DNA of 64,000 nt from Candidatus Izemoplasma sp. (GCA_007132465.1 SLOP01000024.1:21900-85899); one strand, 5' to 3'. Shown: positions 46,440 to 57,948, counted from the stretch's first letter. The notes: a model not told the origin generated them from the sequence alone. Made by a program: numbers and translations.

Positions 46440-48764
46440 CTACGAAAAATACACCACGGTCACGCCTTGTCCACCCTCGTTTCCTTTCCCATCACGGGCT
46501 TCGCTCACGCCGGGGTGCGTCGAGACGATCTCTTTCACCATCTTGCGTAACGCAAGCGTCCCATACCCGTGAATCACGCTCGCAAACGGCATGTCGGCAA
46601 CCAAGCAATCATCAAGGTACTTTTCAAGTGCTTCTTTTGCCTCGTGCACACGCATGCCACGCAGATCAAGCTCGCTAGGAACGCGCTTACTCACGGAGGG
46701 CTTTTCGGGGGCTGGGTCGGGTTTTTGTTTCGGCGCTTGTTCTGTGTATTCAAACGCGTCTTCATCAATCACGCTTTCTAACCGTCCCATGCGAACTCGC
46801 CATCGACCATCTTTTTGCTTCTTCAAAAGCTCACCATGCCGGTTGAACTTCAACAAATAGACGCGATCACCGCTTTGGTAGCGGTGACCTTTCGTGGTTG
46901 AAATCTCCGTCCCCGACGTTTCGGGACGAAGCGACTTGAGCTTATGTTTTGCCTCAGCAAGTTCATGGGCTTTAAACGCATGTGTTTTCATTGCTTGAAG
47001 TTCGTCGATAAGCGCATTGGCATCGCGTTCAAAGGCTTCCATCTCTCGTTGGTTTTCACGTGTCAAGCGCTCTTTGATGGCTTCTTTTTCTGCTTGAAGC
47101 GCCCGTTTGCGTTCGCTGAGTTCACGTTTTTCTTGTTCGAGCGATTTCGTAAGGTTTTCATACTCACCGAGCAAGGCATCTAGTTTTTTGCTTTCACGTT
47201 TTAGGTTGTCGATTAATTCACTCACTTCGGTCTTCTGTGTCAACACATGTTTTTTAGCATGATCGACGATGCATCTATCAATCCCTAACCTAGAAGCAAT
47301 TAACAATGCGTGCGACTCCCCAGGTGTCCGCATCAACAACCGGTATGTCGGTTGGAGGGTCTTTTCATCAAATTCCACGCTGGCATTGACCATTGAGGGT
47401 TTGGTGTAAGCGTATGCTTTGAGTTCAGGGTAATGGGTCGTGGCAATGACGTGCACATCCTTATCCGAGAGATACTCGAGAATGCTCATAGCCAAGCTTG
47501 CGCCTTCGCTTGGATCGGTGCCACCACCGAGTTCGTCAAGCAAAATCAGTCCGCCGGATTTGAGACTGTTCAACATCGAAACAATGTTTTTCATGTGCGA
47601 TGAAAAGGTGGAGAGGGACTGTTCGATGCTTTGTTCATCGCCAATGTCGGCGCGGATTTGTGTGAAACATCGCGTTTCGCTACCCGGCAAGGCCGGAAGT
47701 AGCAAACCGCTTTGCGCCATCATCGACAACAAGCCGACGGTTTTGAGAGCGACCGTTTTCCCGCCGGTGTTGGACCCCGTCACAATGATGGTGTTAATGT
47801 CTTCGTCAAACGTGATGGTGTTGGCCACGACTTCTTCTTTAGGGATAAGCGGGTGGCGTGCCTTGATGAGGTGCAATCGCTTACTGAGGGTCGGTTTGGT
47901 CGACTCGGTGGCGTGCGCATACGCGCCTTTCGCAAACAACATGTCCAAGTGCCCGAGCAAGCCGAGGTTAGCTTCAAGCGTGTCGGCATGATCCTTCACA
48001 TCGAGCGTCAACACGAACAAGATGCGTTCGATTTCTTGACGTTCATCGGCTTCAAGGCGCTCTTTTTTGCTGGTCAACTCCCGGATAGCCTCCGGTTCGA
48101 TATAGGCCGTCTCACCGCTTGATGAATAATCCAACACGGTGCCTCTGACGTTGTTTTTCTCTCCCGGTTTCACGGGGATGACGTAGCGGTTATGACGAAT
48201 CGTGACGATCTGATCGGTCAGGCGTTTAGCCTCTTTTTTGAGCACCTGATCAAGTGTCGTTTTAATTTTACGTTCGGTGGTGTCGATGTGGCGGCGGATT
48301 GTGGCCAGGTCACTCGACGCCGAATCGCGCACCTCACCCGCGTCATCAATGGCTGCATGAATGGCTTCACCCAGCGACTTACAAACAACCAGTTCGTCTG
48401 CATAAACTTCAATGTCAATGGTGGTTTCTTCGCGTTCACTGAGGCGTGTCATCTCGCGTTTAATGCGTGCGGTTGCGCGCACGTGGTTGTGCACCTGAAC
48501 AAGTTCATGAACGGCGAGCCCCCCTTCAATGCGGGCGCGCTTAAGTGAATCTGACAAATCGTTAACACCGCCGAAGGACGGATCGAGCCCTTCGACCACA
48601 AAACGACGCGCTTCGTCAGTCTCCTCAAGCATGCGTACAACCTCGTTGGCATCTGTCGATGGTTGAAGCGCGTCAAGTTTGGCTTTCCCAAGCGTCGTTT
48701 GCGCGTACGGTTTCATTTTTTGAACAATCTTATCAAATTCTAAGGTCTTGATGTCAAAAGCCAT
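46440..48764 (-). CDS. mutS2: MutS2 with C-terminal Smr nuclease domain
   Basis: A 774-residue MutS-family ATPase implicated in recombination suppression and in rescue of collided ribosomes. The core has Walker A TGSNTGGKTVALKT and Walker B with LLDELGGGTDPSEGASLA. A long coiled coil (RESKKLDALLGEYENLTKSL onward) precedes a basic KOW-like stretch and the Smr domain LDLRGMRVHEAKEALEKYL ... VIHGYGTLALRK. ATG 48764 follows AGGAGTG; the nominal longer frame overlaps divergent rnhC. Confidence 0.96.
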   Translation of the reverse strand: MAFDIKTLEFDKIVQKMKPYAQTTLGKAKLDALQPSTDANEVVRMLEETDEARRFVVEGLDPSFGGVNDLSDSLKRARIEGGLAVHELVQVHNHVRATARIKREMTRLSEREETTIDIEVYADELVVCKSLGEAIHAAIDDAGEVRDSASSDLATIRRHIDTTERKIKTTLDQVLKKEAKRLTDQIVTIRHNRYVIPVKPGEKNNVRGTVLDYSSSGETAYIEPEAIRELTSKKERLEADERQEIERILFVLTLDVKDHADTLEANLGLLGHLDMLFAKGAYAHATESTKPTLSKRLHLIKARHPLIPKEEVVANTITFDEDINTIIVTGSNTGGKTVALKTVGLLSMMAQSGLLLPALPGSETRCFTQIRADIGDEQSIEQSLSTFSSHMKNIVSMLNSLKSGGLILLDELGGGTDPSEGASLAMSILEYLSDKDVHVIATTHYPELKAYAYTKPSMVNASVEFDEKTLQPTYRLLMRTPGESHALLIASRLGIDRCIVDHAKKHVLTQKTEVSELIDNLKRESKKLDALLGEYENLTKSLEQEKRELSERKRALQAEKEAIKERLTRENQREMEAFERDANALIDELQAMKTHAFKAHELAEAKHKLKSLRPETSGTEISTTKGHRYQSGDRVYLLKFNRHGELLKKQKDGRWRVRMGRLESVIDEDAFEYTEQAPKQKPDPAPEKPSVSKRVPSELDLRGMRVHEAKEALEKYLDDCLVADMPFASVIHGYGTLALRKMVKEIVSTHPGVSEARDGKGNEGGQGVTVVYFS

Positions 48765-48808
48765 GGCAGTCACTCCTGTCGCTACTATTTTACACCATTT
48801 CGTGCTAA

Positions 48809-48823
48809 AATACATCCGAAGGA
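48809..48823 (+). promoter_or_regulatory. Hairpin sequestering the rnhC ribosome site
   Basis: ACATCC-GAA-GGATGT immediately precedes GATTCC and the ATG; the right arm contains the presumed Shine-Dalgarno GGATG. An upstream TGC TAAAAT resembles an extended -10. Confidence 0.4.
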
Positions 48824-48832
48824 TGTGATTCC

Positions 48833-49735
48833 ATGCAAGCGACCTTAACAATGCGACCCGAACAGATAAAGGCTCTCGTGGAACACTACGCCCATACCCC
48901 GAGGCCAAGCGATGAGGCTAACGTGCACACGCGCATTAAGCGACCGCACCTAATTGTCACCGTGTACACAAACGGCACGGTGCTTTTTCAAGGAGCGAAT
49001 GCAATGCGTGAGGCGGCATTCTTCGCCGATGCATTTAACCTTGCGCATCCCGCGGATGGTCAAGCCAAGCCCAAAAACTTCTACCTTCGATCCTACGGTA
49101 GCGACGAAACCGGTGTTGGCGATTATTTTGGTCCGCTTGTGGTGGCCTGTGCTTACGTCACGCCTGCCGATGAAGCGCTGCTAGAACGGTTGGGCGTGCG
49201 CGACTCTAAATCGCTGACCGACGAAGCCGTGAAGCGGATGGCACCGACGTTGATTAAGCAGATTCCATATTCGCTCGTCGTGTTGGACCCAGCAACCTAT
49301 AACACGCAAACCAATCGCGGTTTCAATGCCCATAAACTCAAAGCTTTCTTGCATGCTCAAACGCATAAGAAACTGCGATTACGCGTGAAGCACGACGCGC
49401 CGATTGTCGTCGATCAGTTTTGCGACGCCACCCACTACGCACGCTATGTCCGCGACTTCAAAGACGCCCCTATCCCTGACATTTTCAAAACCAAGGCAGA
49501 ATCGCATTATGCGAGCGTGGCGGTGGCCAGCGTCATCGCACGATACCGGTTTTTAAGCAGCCTTGAGGCGCTGAGTCAAACCTATGCCATGACGCTGCCA
49601 AAGGGGGCGTCAAAAGCCGTTGATGAAGCCGCGAGTCGATTTATCGAAACACATGGTTTGGCCGCACTTAACAACGTGGCAAAGATGCATTTTAAAACCA
49701 CAGATAAAGCCAAAGAAAACCTCTTGAACCGCTAG
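48833..49735 (+). CDS. rnhC: Ribonuclease HIII
   Basis: Removes RNA from RNA/DNA hybrids. The 300 residues include an N-terminal TBP-like substrate-binding domain (about 1-80) and the catalytic domain: YGSDETGVGDYFGPLVV with Asp91 and Glu92, IVVDQF, and HYASVAVASVIARY. The absence of a typical RNase HII start and the GSDE motif identify HIII. It diverges from mutS2, with which rnhC is often linked in Firmicutes. Confidence 0.95.
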   Translation: MQATLTMRPEQIKALVEHYAHTPRPSDEANVHTRIKRPHLIVTVYTNGTVLFQGANAMREAAFFADAFNLAHPADGQAKPKNFYLRSYGSDETGVGDYFGPLVVACAYVTPADEALLERLGVRDSKSLTDEAVKRMAPTLIKQIPYSLVVLDPATYNTQTNRGFNAHKLKAFLHAQTHKKLRLRVKHDAPIVVDQFCDATHYARYVRDFKDAPIPDIFKTKAESHYASVAVASVIARYRFLSSLEALSQTYAMTLPKGASKAVDEAASRFIETHGLAALNNVAKMHFKTTDKAKENLLNR

Positions 49736-49748
49736 GTCAAGAGGTTTT
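49716..49748. terminator. Bidirectional terminator between rnhC and the FMN-binding gene
   Basis: A 12-bp stem AAAACCTCTTGA / TCAAGAGGTTTT overlaps the 3' ends of both converging genes. Confidence 0.88.
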
Positions 49749-50142
49749 AGTCATCGGTGAGGGCGTCCTCAATGGCTTTCATGTACGCCATTGACGTCAC
49801 CGTCGCTTCGCTGATGGCATCGACGGGAAGCCCATCTGCTTGCATGACCCTGTAAAACAATAAATCGCGTTTTGCCTCGTCGCGAAGCCACATGTCATCA
49901 ACGACCCGCACGTTTGTGACGTGGCCGCTTTCAATGGTAATTTCAAGGGTGTTTGAAAATCGTCCGCGCTCATAGTGTCCTGTGTACACCCCATCGGCAA
50001 GGTCAGAAAACGCAATCGGTCGAATCGTTTCATCGAGCACGGCATCCTGGTGCCGCATCAAATAAGCAATGGCCATGACTGCCAAAGCGGCAAACACAAG
50101 CACGAAAAGTCCGAGCGTACGGACAATGCGTTTGGTGTTCAT
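49747..50142 (-). CDS. FMN-binding domain protein, membrane-anchored
   Basis: A 131-residue protein with one N-terminal membrane helix (about 8-29) and an extracytoplasmic FMN-binding domain: GVYTGHYERGRFSNTLEITI, HVTNVRVVDD, and near the C-terminus DAISEATVTSMAYMKAIEDAL-type sequence. In flavinylated proteins this last motif is usually S-G-A-T; here Glu replaces the Gly, so covalent FMN attachment by ApbE is uncertain. It overlaps the upstream unknown gene by 4 bp. Confidence 0.87.
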   Translation of the reverse strand: MNTKRIVRTLGLFVLVFAALAVMAIAYLMRHQDAVLDETIRPIAFSDLADGVYTGHYERGRFSNTLEITIESGHVTNVRVVDDMWLRDEAKRDLLFYRVMQADGLPVDAISEATVTSMAYMKAIEDALTDD

Positions 50143-50501
50143 GATTGACGGTACATGCTGGTGCGTGACAAGGTGATGACCGTCTCATCGTCACGACGCG
50201 TATAGGCCATCTCATCAATCAAGACGCCAACGATTTCAAGTTCGCTTTTGGCATCAATGTCTCCCACCAGCTCAAACCCGTAGGTTTCAACCTCGAGCTC
50301 TCGTTTACGCGATAGTTTCGCCTGCATCGTTTCGAGCACCTCATTGTTAATCCGTTTAGGAATGGTGATGTGAAAATAGGTGACCTTGTCTTCGAGCACT
50401 GTCTCAATCGTGACACGCTTGTGTCCATGAACCAAGAAATATTGAGTGAGTTCATGCACAATTTTGGTCACGATGCGAATTTCATGTTTTGTGTTGGCCA
50501 T
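50139..50501 (-). CDS. Unrecognised 120-residue protein
   Basis: I do not recognise a family. It is soluble, mixed alpha/beta, with an N-terminal helix (IVTKIVHELTQYFLVHG), a strand pair (KVTYFHITIPK) and a C-terminal half ending VLIDEMAYTRRDDETVITLS. The fold faintly recalls a degenerate GHKL/HATPase-like module, but no nucleotide-binding motifs are visible. It is one base from the DUF1576 gene and overlaps the FMN-binding gene by 4 bp, so it belongs to a tight three-gene operon. Ribosome site GAGGAAAC. Confidence 0.78.
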   Translation of the reverse strand: MANTKHEIRIVTKIVHELTQYFLVHGHKRVTIETVLEDKVTYFHITIPKRINNEVLETMQAKLSRKRELEVETYGFELVGDIDAKSELEIVGVLIDEMAYTRRDDETVITLSRTSMYRQS

Positions 50502-51778
50502 TATGTTTCCTCCTCTGTCACTTTTTCTTTACGAATGAACTCGAACACAGGAACCAAGAGCGCGGCGACAAAGCCAGCCGCGAAGCCGTTGTTGTAAAGG
50601 TCGAACCCGCCTTGGAACTCGTAGGTAAAAGGGGTCAACACAATGTGCACAAACCCCGCAAAAATACCGAGCAACACCCCAAAGCGCCCGGCAATTGGCG
50701 CAATGGCCGTCACAAATAAGACCGCAATCGCTAGCCCGACACCAGCAGGTTCATTGTAGATGAGCGGGTAAAGCAAGAACCACACGCTCGCGCCAATCAT
50801 CACGGGAATGCTGTTTACGGGGTGTTTACCGAAGGCGCCAAAACCCATGACAGTGAGAATTCCACCCATGACGGCGCCGTTGATTTCGATGCCAAGCGCG
50901 GTGATGAACACAACGCTGATAAGCCCCATCACACCGACGTTAATCATGCTGATGTCTCTTCCGGCATCGCGGATAAAATCGGACACCAGCCGTCCGGAAC
51001 GCTTAAGGATGAGCGGGTACTTTAAAAAGGCACGCTTGTTTTCCATCAGACCGCCACCGATAAAGAGCAACGACATCACAATCGTCAAAATCAGTAGTTC
51101 ATGATGAAAAGCTTCGCTGGTGGTATCATCAAAAATGAATAGATTAAACTTGAACAACGTCGTCAGCATTGCCGCGTACAGCATCGACAAGATGCCCATC
51201 GCAAAACCGATGTTGTAGAGGTTATAACCTTTGTGGAAGCGGATCGTGTTGGCGCTGATTGCAGGCAACACAAAACCGGTCACAAGCCCAGCGGCGATGC
51301 CGGCTGGGACACTGATATACAAGGCCCACCCGGTGCCGAAAATCATGAAGCTGACAATCGGCGATATCCCGGTTGAAAATAACACCACGATGATGAAGTC
51401 CTTGAACTCAAGTTTTTGGTGCCTTGCGTATAAATAGATGCCCACGTAAATCGGGATGGTGTTAAAGATATTTTTACCGAAAAACGAAAACCCAGCAATC
51501 GTTAAAAGCCCGGCAAAAATCGGTCCCGACATTTTCAACTTTAAGCGATGCAACATGATGATGTTAATCAACATGATTGTCGAGACATTAAAAAGCGTCG
51601 CCCCTAGCCCACCAATATATAAATAATCGCTAATTAAGACGCTTGGGCTTTGTAAAATCGCCACGTAGCCACGGGCAATGTTGTCCAACGTATCGAACAT
51701 GAACGTCATGCCAAACAACACCACAAAAATCGTCGGCATCATCATCCGCCCTCTGAGGGCGCTGTAAAGTTGCTTCAT
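50501..51778 (-). CDS. DUF1576 family membrane protein
   Basis: A 425-residue polytopic membrane protein with about 10-12 helices. Internal duplication is visible: FNTIPIYVGIYLYAR and KGYNLYNIGFAMG in the first half correspond to HPVNSIPVMIGASVW and GGFDLYNNGFAAG in the second. This matches the DUF1576 family, whose function is unknown. Start ATG 51778 follows GAGGTG; a TATAAT lies at 51813-51808. Leads the operon with the unknown and FMN-binding genes, suggesting a membrane redox or transport function. Confidence 0.85.
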   Translation of the reverse strand: MKQLYSALRGRMMMPTIFVVLFGMTFMFDTLDNIARGYVAILQSPSVLISDYLYIGGLGATLFNVSTIMLINIIMLHRLKLKMSGPIFAGLLTIAGFSFFGKNIFNTIPIYVGIYLYARHQKLEFKDFIIVVLFSTGISPIVSFMIFGTGWALYISVPAGIAAGLVTGFVLPAISANTIRFHKGYNLYNIGFAMGILSMLYAAMLTTLFKFNLFIFDDTTSEAFHHELLILTIVMSLLFIGGGLMENKRAFLKYPLILKRSGRLVSDFIRDAGRDISMINVGVMGLISVVFITALGIEINGAVMGGILTVMGFGAFGKHPVNSIPVMIGASVWFLLYPLIYNEPAGVGLAIAVLFVTAIAPIAGRFGVLLGIFAGFVHIVLTPFTYEFQGGFDLYNNGFAAGFVAALLVPVFEFIRKEKVTEEET

Positions 51779-51814
51779 TGTCAACACCTCGTACGTATGT
51801 CACGCCCATTATAC

Positions 51815-51845
51815 CAAAAACACCTCAGATTCCGAGGTGTTTTTT
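51815..51845 (-). terminator. Terminator after glpK
   Basis: An 11-bp stem AAAAACACCTC / GAGGTGTTTTT with a seven-base loop, T-rich on both sides. Confidence 0.88.
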
Positions 51846-51860
51846 ATAATTTACGTCGGT

Positions 51861-54999
<3,139 letters not shown>

Positions 55000-55070
55000 C
55001 TTCTCACCTTGCTTTCGTGTGGGAGTTGTTTCTATACATTATAGCACAGAGTCATCTTGGTCATGCCACA

Positions 55071-55892
55071 TCACATGACCGTGAGCGCGTAATTGTACAC
55101 CCTGCCGCCCACTTTGGTGTCGTGGACGTATGGTGTGAACCCACACCGGATAAACCCGTCTTCAGGCTTCGTGCGCATGATATCGTCATCGCCATTGCAA
55201 ACCACAACGCGTCCCCCTGGTTTGGTTACGCGCTTTAACTCGGCGACTTCTGTTTCAAAGTCATCACCGATGACGTGACCGGACAAGACGACATCAAACG
55301 TGTTATCTTCGTATGGTAGCCATGCCACCACACCATCAAGCACGGTGATGTTGGTCCATGCTTCGCGTTGGATGCGATCGCGCATGTGTTCACGTAGCCG
55401 ATCGACGGGTTCGCTTGCATACACATGTTTAGCGGTACGGGCTGCTTCAAACGTCAAACGGCCGGTGCCGGCGCCCACATCGAGCACAACCGCATCGGTT
55501 AAATCCACAAGCGCATGCAAGCGTGTCGGTTGCCAGGCTGTGATGTAGTTGCATGCGGTTTCCATGATAGCGGGCTCAGTATATACTATGTCAGTCTCCA
55601 TCGCTTCCATCAGCCTCACTTCACGCTGTCTGAGTGCTTCTCCCTGAACCTCTGCGCCGTGAGCAATTAAGAAGTCAACCACTGTTTGGCTTTCTGGGCT
55701 TCGTTTTTTTATCACCCAAGCGATGTCTGGATGGTGTTTTAGCAGCGCACCGAGGGTTTTGCCATGTTCGTTTAGTTTGTCAGCGTTCAGATGTCGGTAT
55801 CGCGAGAAAACCATGGCTAGCAGCCATCGATCCATCAACGCCATGTGGCGTATTGAAAAAGCGTTGCCATCGATCCATTGATAAGGTCCCAT
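55071..55892 (-). CDS. Class I SAM-dependent methyltransferase
   Basis: A 273-residue protein with a ~110-residue helical N-terminal extension of unknown role and a C-terminal Rossmann methyltransferase domain. Motif I is VVLDVGAGTGRLTFEAA, followed by ASEPVDRL, LPYEDNTFDVVLSGHVI and LKRVTKPGGRVVV. The target is unknown. Start ATG 55892 has a strong AGGAGG. It is flanked by other minus-strand genes with no obvious functional link. Confidence 0.88.
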   Translation of the reverse strand: MGPYQWIDGNAFSIRHMALMDRWLLAMVFSRYRHLNADKLNEHGKTLGALLKHHPDIAWVIKKRSPESQTVVDFLIAHGAEVQGEALRQREVRLMEAMETDIVYTEPAIMETACNYITAWQPTRLHALVDLTDAVVLDVGAGTGRLTFEAARTAKHVYASEPVDRLREHMRDRIQREAWTNITVLDGVVAWLPYEDNTFDVVLSGHVIGDDFETEVAELKRVTKPGGRVVVCNGDDDIMRTKPEDGFIRCGFTPYVHDTKVGGRVYNYALTVM

Positions 55893-55952
55893 CTCGTATA
55901 TCCTCCTCGTGGTTGTCGAGTTTATTGTATCAAAAAAACGCGGTCCTTTGTG

Positions 55953-55986
55953 AAAAAAATGAACGCGTTCAAATAAATGAACGCGT
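55953..55986 (-). terminator. Terminator after the small redox gene
   Basis: A 9-bp stem ACGCGTTCA / TGAACGCGT with a six-base loop, then CATTTTTTT on the minus strand. Confidence 0.8.
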
Positions 55987-56216
55987 CATCGCAGGATACT
56001 TTCCAGTTTTTTGGCTGAGGCAATTTTACCAGCCAACTTCACGTCGCCATCAACAACAAGTCCAGGTGTTGACATGACGCCATAATCAGCAATCTCGTCA
56101 ATGTCCGTCACTTTATCAATCGTCGCGTCAATGCCAAGCTTATCGACGGCTTTTTTGACGTTCGCTTCGAGTAGTTTGCATTTTTTGCAGCCTTTCCCAA
56201 GGATTTTAATGTCCAT
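55986..56216 (-). CDS. Small thioredoxin-fold CxxC protein
   Basis: A 76-residue protein of the redox-active disulfide protein 2 (thioredoxin_3) type. Cys10 and Cys13 in GKGCKKCKLL form the redox pair; STPGLVVDGDVKLAGK gives the cis-proline loop. ATG 56216 follows AAAGGAATG, while the nominal longer start adds an unrelated N-terminus. Such proteins accompany diverse permeases or reductases; no partner is clear here. Confidence 0.9.
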   Translation of the reverse strand: MDIKILGKGCKKCKLLEANVKKAVDKLGIDATIDKVTDIDEIADYGVMSTPGLVVDGDVKLAGKIASAKKLESILR

Positions 56217-56314
56217 TTTCTCATTCCTTTCATTGGATGCATCAATGGTAAGCATCGCTTTTATCATACCGCACCCAACCATAAATAGCAAAATTGACTG
56301 CCTGGTAATCTCGC

Positions 56315-56343
56315 TTGCCTTGGCAACTCTTCAACCATACACT
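56315..56343 (+). promoter_or_regulatory. Promoter of small membrane protein A
   Basis: -35 TTGCCT (56315-56320), a 17-bp spacer and -10 TACACT (56338-56343). Confidence 0.5.
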
Positions 56344-56363
56344 GAATGTGTGAGGTGGGGATT

Positions 56364-56648
56364 GTGAAAACCATCTATCCTTTTTCCCTCGGCTTGGTTG
56401 TCTTCGTGATTGGACTGTGTGGGTATGTGTTCGGTTTTTGGTTTATCATGGCAGGGTATCCGTTCGGCGTTCTCATGTTTTATGGAGGGCTTGTTGCCAT
56501 ACCGATTTATGTTGTGTTAGCATTGATAGCGCCCTGGGGCTTCGCAATTAAAAACCGAGTTCTACGTCGAAACCGGCGTCTTTCAACGCTGATGACTCCC
56601 TTGGTCATGGCCTTTTTTTGGCTGTTTATCACCCTCATGAGTGGGTAA
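56364..56648 (+). CDS. Small membrane protein, duplicate copy A
   Basis: A 94-residue protein with three hydrophobic helices and a basic loop; function unknown. It aligns along its whole length with the gene at 57104: GYPFGVLMFYGGL here against GHPYGSVIFYGGL, and LRRNRRLSTLMTP against LRRNWRLSVLMVP. The start is a GTG at 56364 with GAGGTGGGG upstream; the frame opens earlier without a ribosome site. It converges on a decayed NUDIX copy just as copy B converges on the intact NUDIX gene. Confidence 0.85.
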   Translation: MKTIYPFSLGLVVFVIGLCGYVFGFWFIMAGYPFGVLMFYGGLVAIPIYVVLALIAPWGFAIKNRVLRRNRRLSTLMTPLVMAFFWLFITLMSG

Positions 56649-56652
56649 ACAT

Positions 56653-57029
56653 TGCCGCGCAACAGCAACCCAGCGCTTGCCTTGCTAGATGTAACGCACC
56701 TCGGTGTAATCATCATCATACAAAACCGCATACATCGCTTCTGTATCGGGAGCCAACGTCTGTGTGTGCGTGGTATGCATGTTAACCCAAAACGCCTCCC
56801 TTCACGCGAAGCACGAAAGCTTCCCTCGAACGACGATGTTTTAAAGAAAATCATCATGTGCCGTGTTCCATCATCGTGGGTAACCTGTGACATGCTACAC
56901 AGTCTAGGTTGTTTGATGTCTAGCCCTGTTTTCTTGTGAACTTCGTAAATGACACCATCAACCCCGGCGCCACCAGGTTTGACAAGGCCGCGTGGATTTT
57001 GTTGAGTCCATGGGTGCTGCTCCGAACTC
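56653..57029 (-). pseudogene. Decayed NUDIX hydrolase, paralogue of the 57391 gene
   Basis: The minus strand keeps recognisable NUDIX sequence broken by damage. Frame one reads GVDGVIYEVHKKTGLD, where the intact copy has DFVDGIVREVKEETGIT, and QVTHDDGTRHMMIFF against QFTYDNNTRYVVVFF. After about codon 70 the match moves to another frame (EAFWVN, then APDTEAMYAVLYDDDYTEV), and a TAG interrupts it before the terminal GKRWVAVAR. The N-terminus is missing and the Nudix box has lost its Glu residues. Hence truncation, a frameshift and a stop. Confidence 0.85.
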
Positions 57030-57052
57030 AAAAGATTAGATACGCCTTATGC

Positions 57053-57081
57053 TTGCCGCGCGAAGTATGCTGATGTATCCT
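57053..57081 (+). promoter_or_regulatory. Promoter of small membrane protein B
   Basis: -35 TTGCCG (57053-57058), a 17-bp spacer and -10 TATCCT (57076-57081). Similar in layout to the promoter of copy A. Confidence 0.45.
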
Positions 57082-57103
57082 AGTCATTAAGAGGTGGACA
57101 GAC

Positions 57104-57385
57104 ATGAAAAAACGGTTTCCCCTTTTCATCGGATTGCTGGTTGGTTTCGTTGCAGTATTCGTCTACTCAGTGGGCTTCTCGTATATGTTCATGGGCCATC
57201 CTTACGGTTCAGTAATATTTTACGGTGGGCTTTCGGTTGGACCACTTTACATGGTGTTCGCGCTACTCACACCGCGGATTTTTTCTGTGAAATCGCGAGC
57301 GCTTCGACGTAACTGGCGTTTATCGGTGCTGATGGTGCCAATGGGCGTCGCGTTGTTGTGGTTGTTCACCACGGTGGTGAGTTAA
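57104..57385 (+). CDS. Small membrane protein, duplicate copy B
   Basis: A 93-residue, three-helix membrane protein of unknown function and clear paralogue of the 56364 gene. It starts at ATG 57104 after AGAGGTGG. The shared features are a helix pair, the PxGxxxFYGGL turn, and a basic LRRNxRLS loop before the last helix, which suggests an inside-facing positive loop. It ends 5 bp before the stop of the converging NUDIX gene. Confidence 0.87.
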   Translation: MKKRFPLFIGLLVGFVAVFVYSVGFSYMFMGHPYGSVIFYGGLSVGPLYMVFALLTPRIFSVKSRALRRNWRLSVLMVPMGVALLWLFTTVVS

Positions 57386-57390
57386 TGGCT

Positions 57391-57843
57391 TCAGCGTGCG
57401 CTAGCGACCCAACGGTCGCCTTTTTTGATGTAGCGTACTTCGGTGCAGTCGTCGTTGTCCATGACCTCGTACATCGCTTCGATGTCTGGCGCTAAATCCA
57501 GCGAATGAAGATTGTGTCGATCAACCCACATAACCTCACCTTCGGGTGAGGTTATGTGCTCTCCGTCAAAATCGTTTGACGCGAAGAAGACCACCACGTA
57601 TCGCGTGTTGTTGTCGTAAGTGAACTGCGATATGCCACAGAGACGGACGCTTCGCAGGGTGATTCCCGTCTCTTCTTTCACTTCACGGACGATGCCATCG
57701 ACGAAATCCTCTCCCGCCTTGAGATGACCACCTGGAAATGTCATGCCCGGCCAGTCGGTTTTCAGGCGACGCAGCATTAAGACCTCGTGTTCCTTTTCAA
57801 TCAAGCACATCGTTGTTAACACAACAGAGTGAGCATTCGTCAT
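57391..57843 (-). CDS. NUDIX hydrolase (8-oxo-dGTP diphosphatase-like)
   Basis: Hydrolyses nucleoside diphosphate derivatives; the MutT-like layout suggests oxidised nucleotides, but the substrate is uncertain. About 150 residues. The full Nudix box GX5EX7REUXEEXGU is seen as GGHLKAGEDFVDGIVREVKE plus ETGI (about 37-60). ATG 57843 was preferred over the adjacent ATG 57846 for spacing to GAGGTG. The coding sequence contains an exceptional 14-bp perfect inverted repeat (57527-57558). A decayed paralogue lies about 350 bp away. Confidence 0.93.
   Translation of the reverse strand: MTNAHSVVLTTMCLIEKEHEVLMLRRLKTDWPGMTFPGGHLKAGEDFVDGIVREVKEETGITLRSVRLCGISQFTYDNNTRYVVVFFASNDFDGEHITSPEGEVMWVDRHNLHSLDLAPDIEAMYEVMDNDDCTEVRYIKKGDRWVASAR
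57527..57558. repeat. 14-bp perfect inverted repeat with TTCG loop inside the NUDIX gene
   Basis: Arms CACATAACCTCACC (57527-57540) and GGTGAGGTTATGTG (57545-57558) flank TTCG. On the plus strand this is the very stable C(UUCG)G tetraloop type. No T run follows on either strand, so it is not a standard terminator. Confidence 0.9.
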
Positions 57844-57901
57844 CATATCACCTCATGTTTATTGTACGAAAGCCATGGCAAAGACACAACAACTTCCTTG
57901 C

Positions 57902-57930
57902 TTAACATCGATGTGACGATGTGTTATAAT
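57902..57930 (+). promoter_or_regulatory. Promoter of the MATE gene
   Basis: -35 TTAACA (57902-57907), a 17-bp spacer and extended -10 TGT TATAAT (box 57925-57930). Confidence 0.8.
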
Positions 57931-57948
57931 GGCGTCGGGAGTGAGTCG

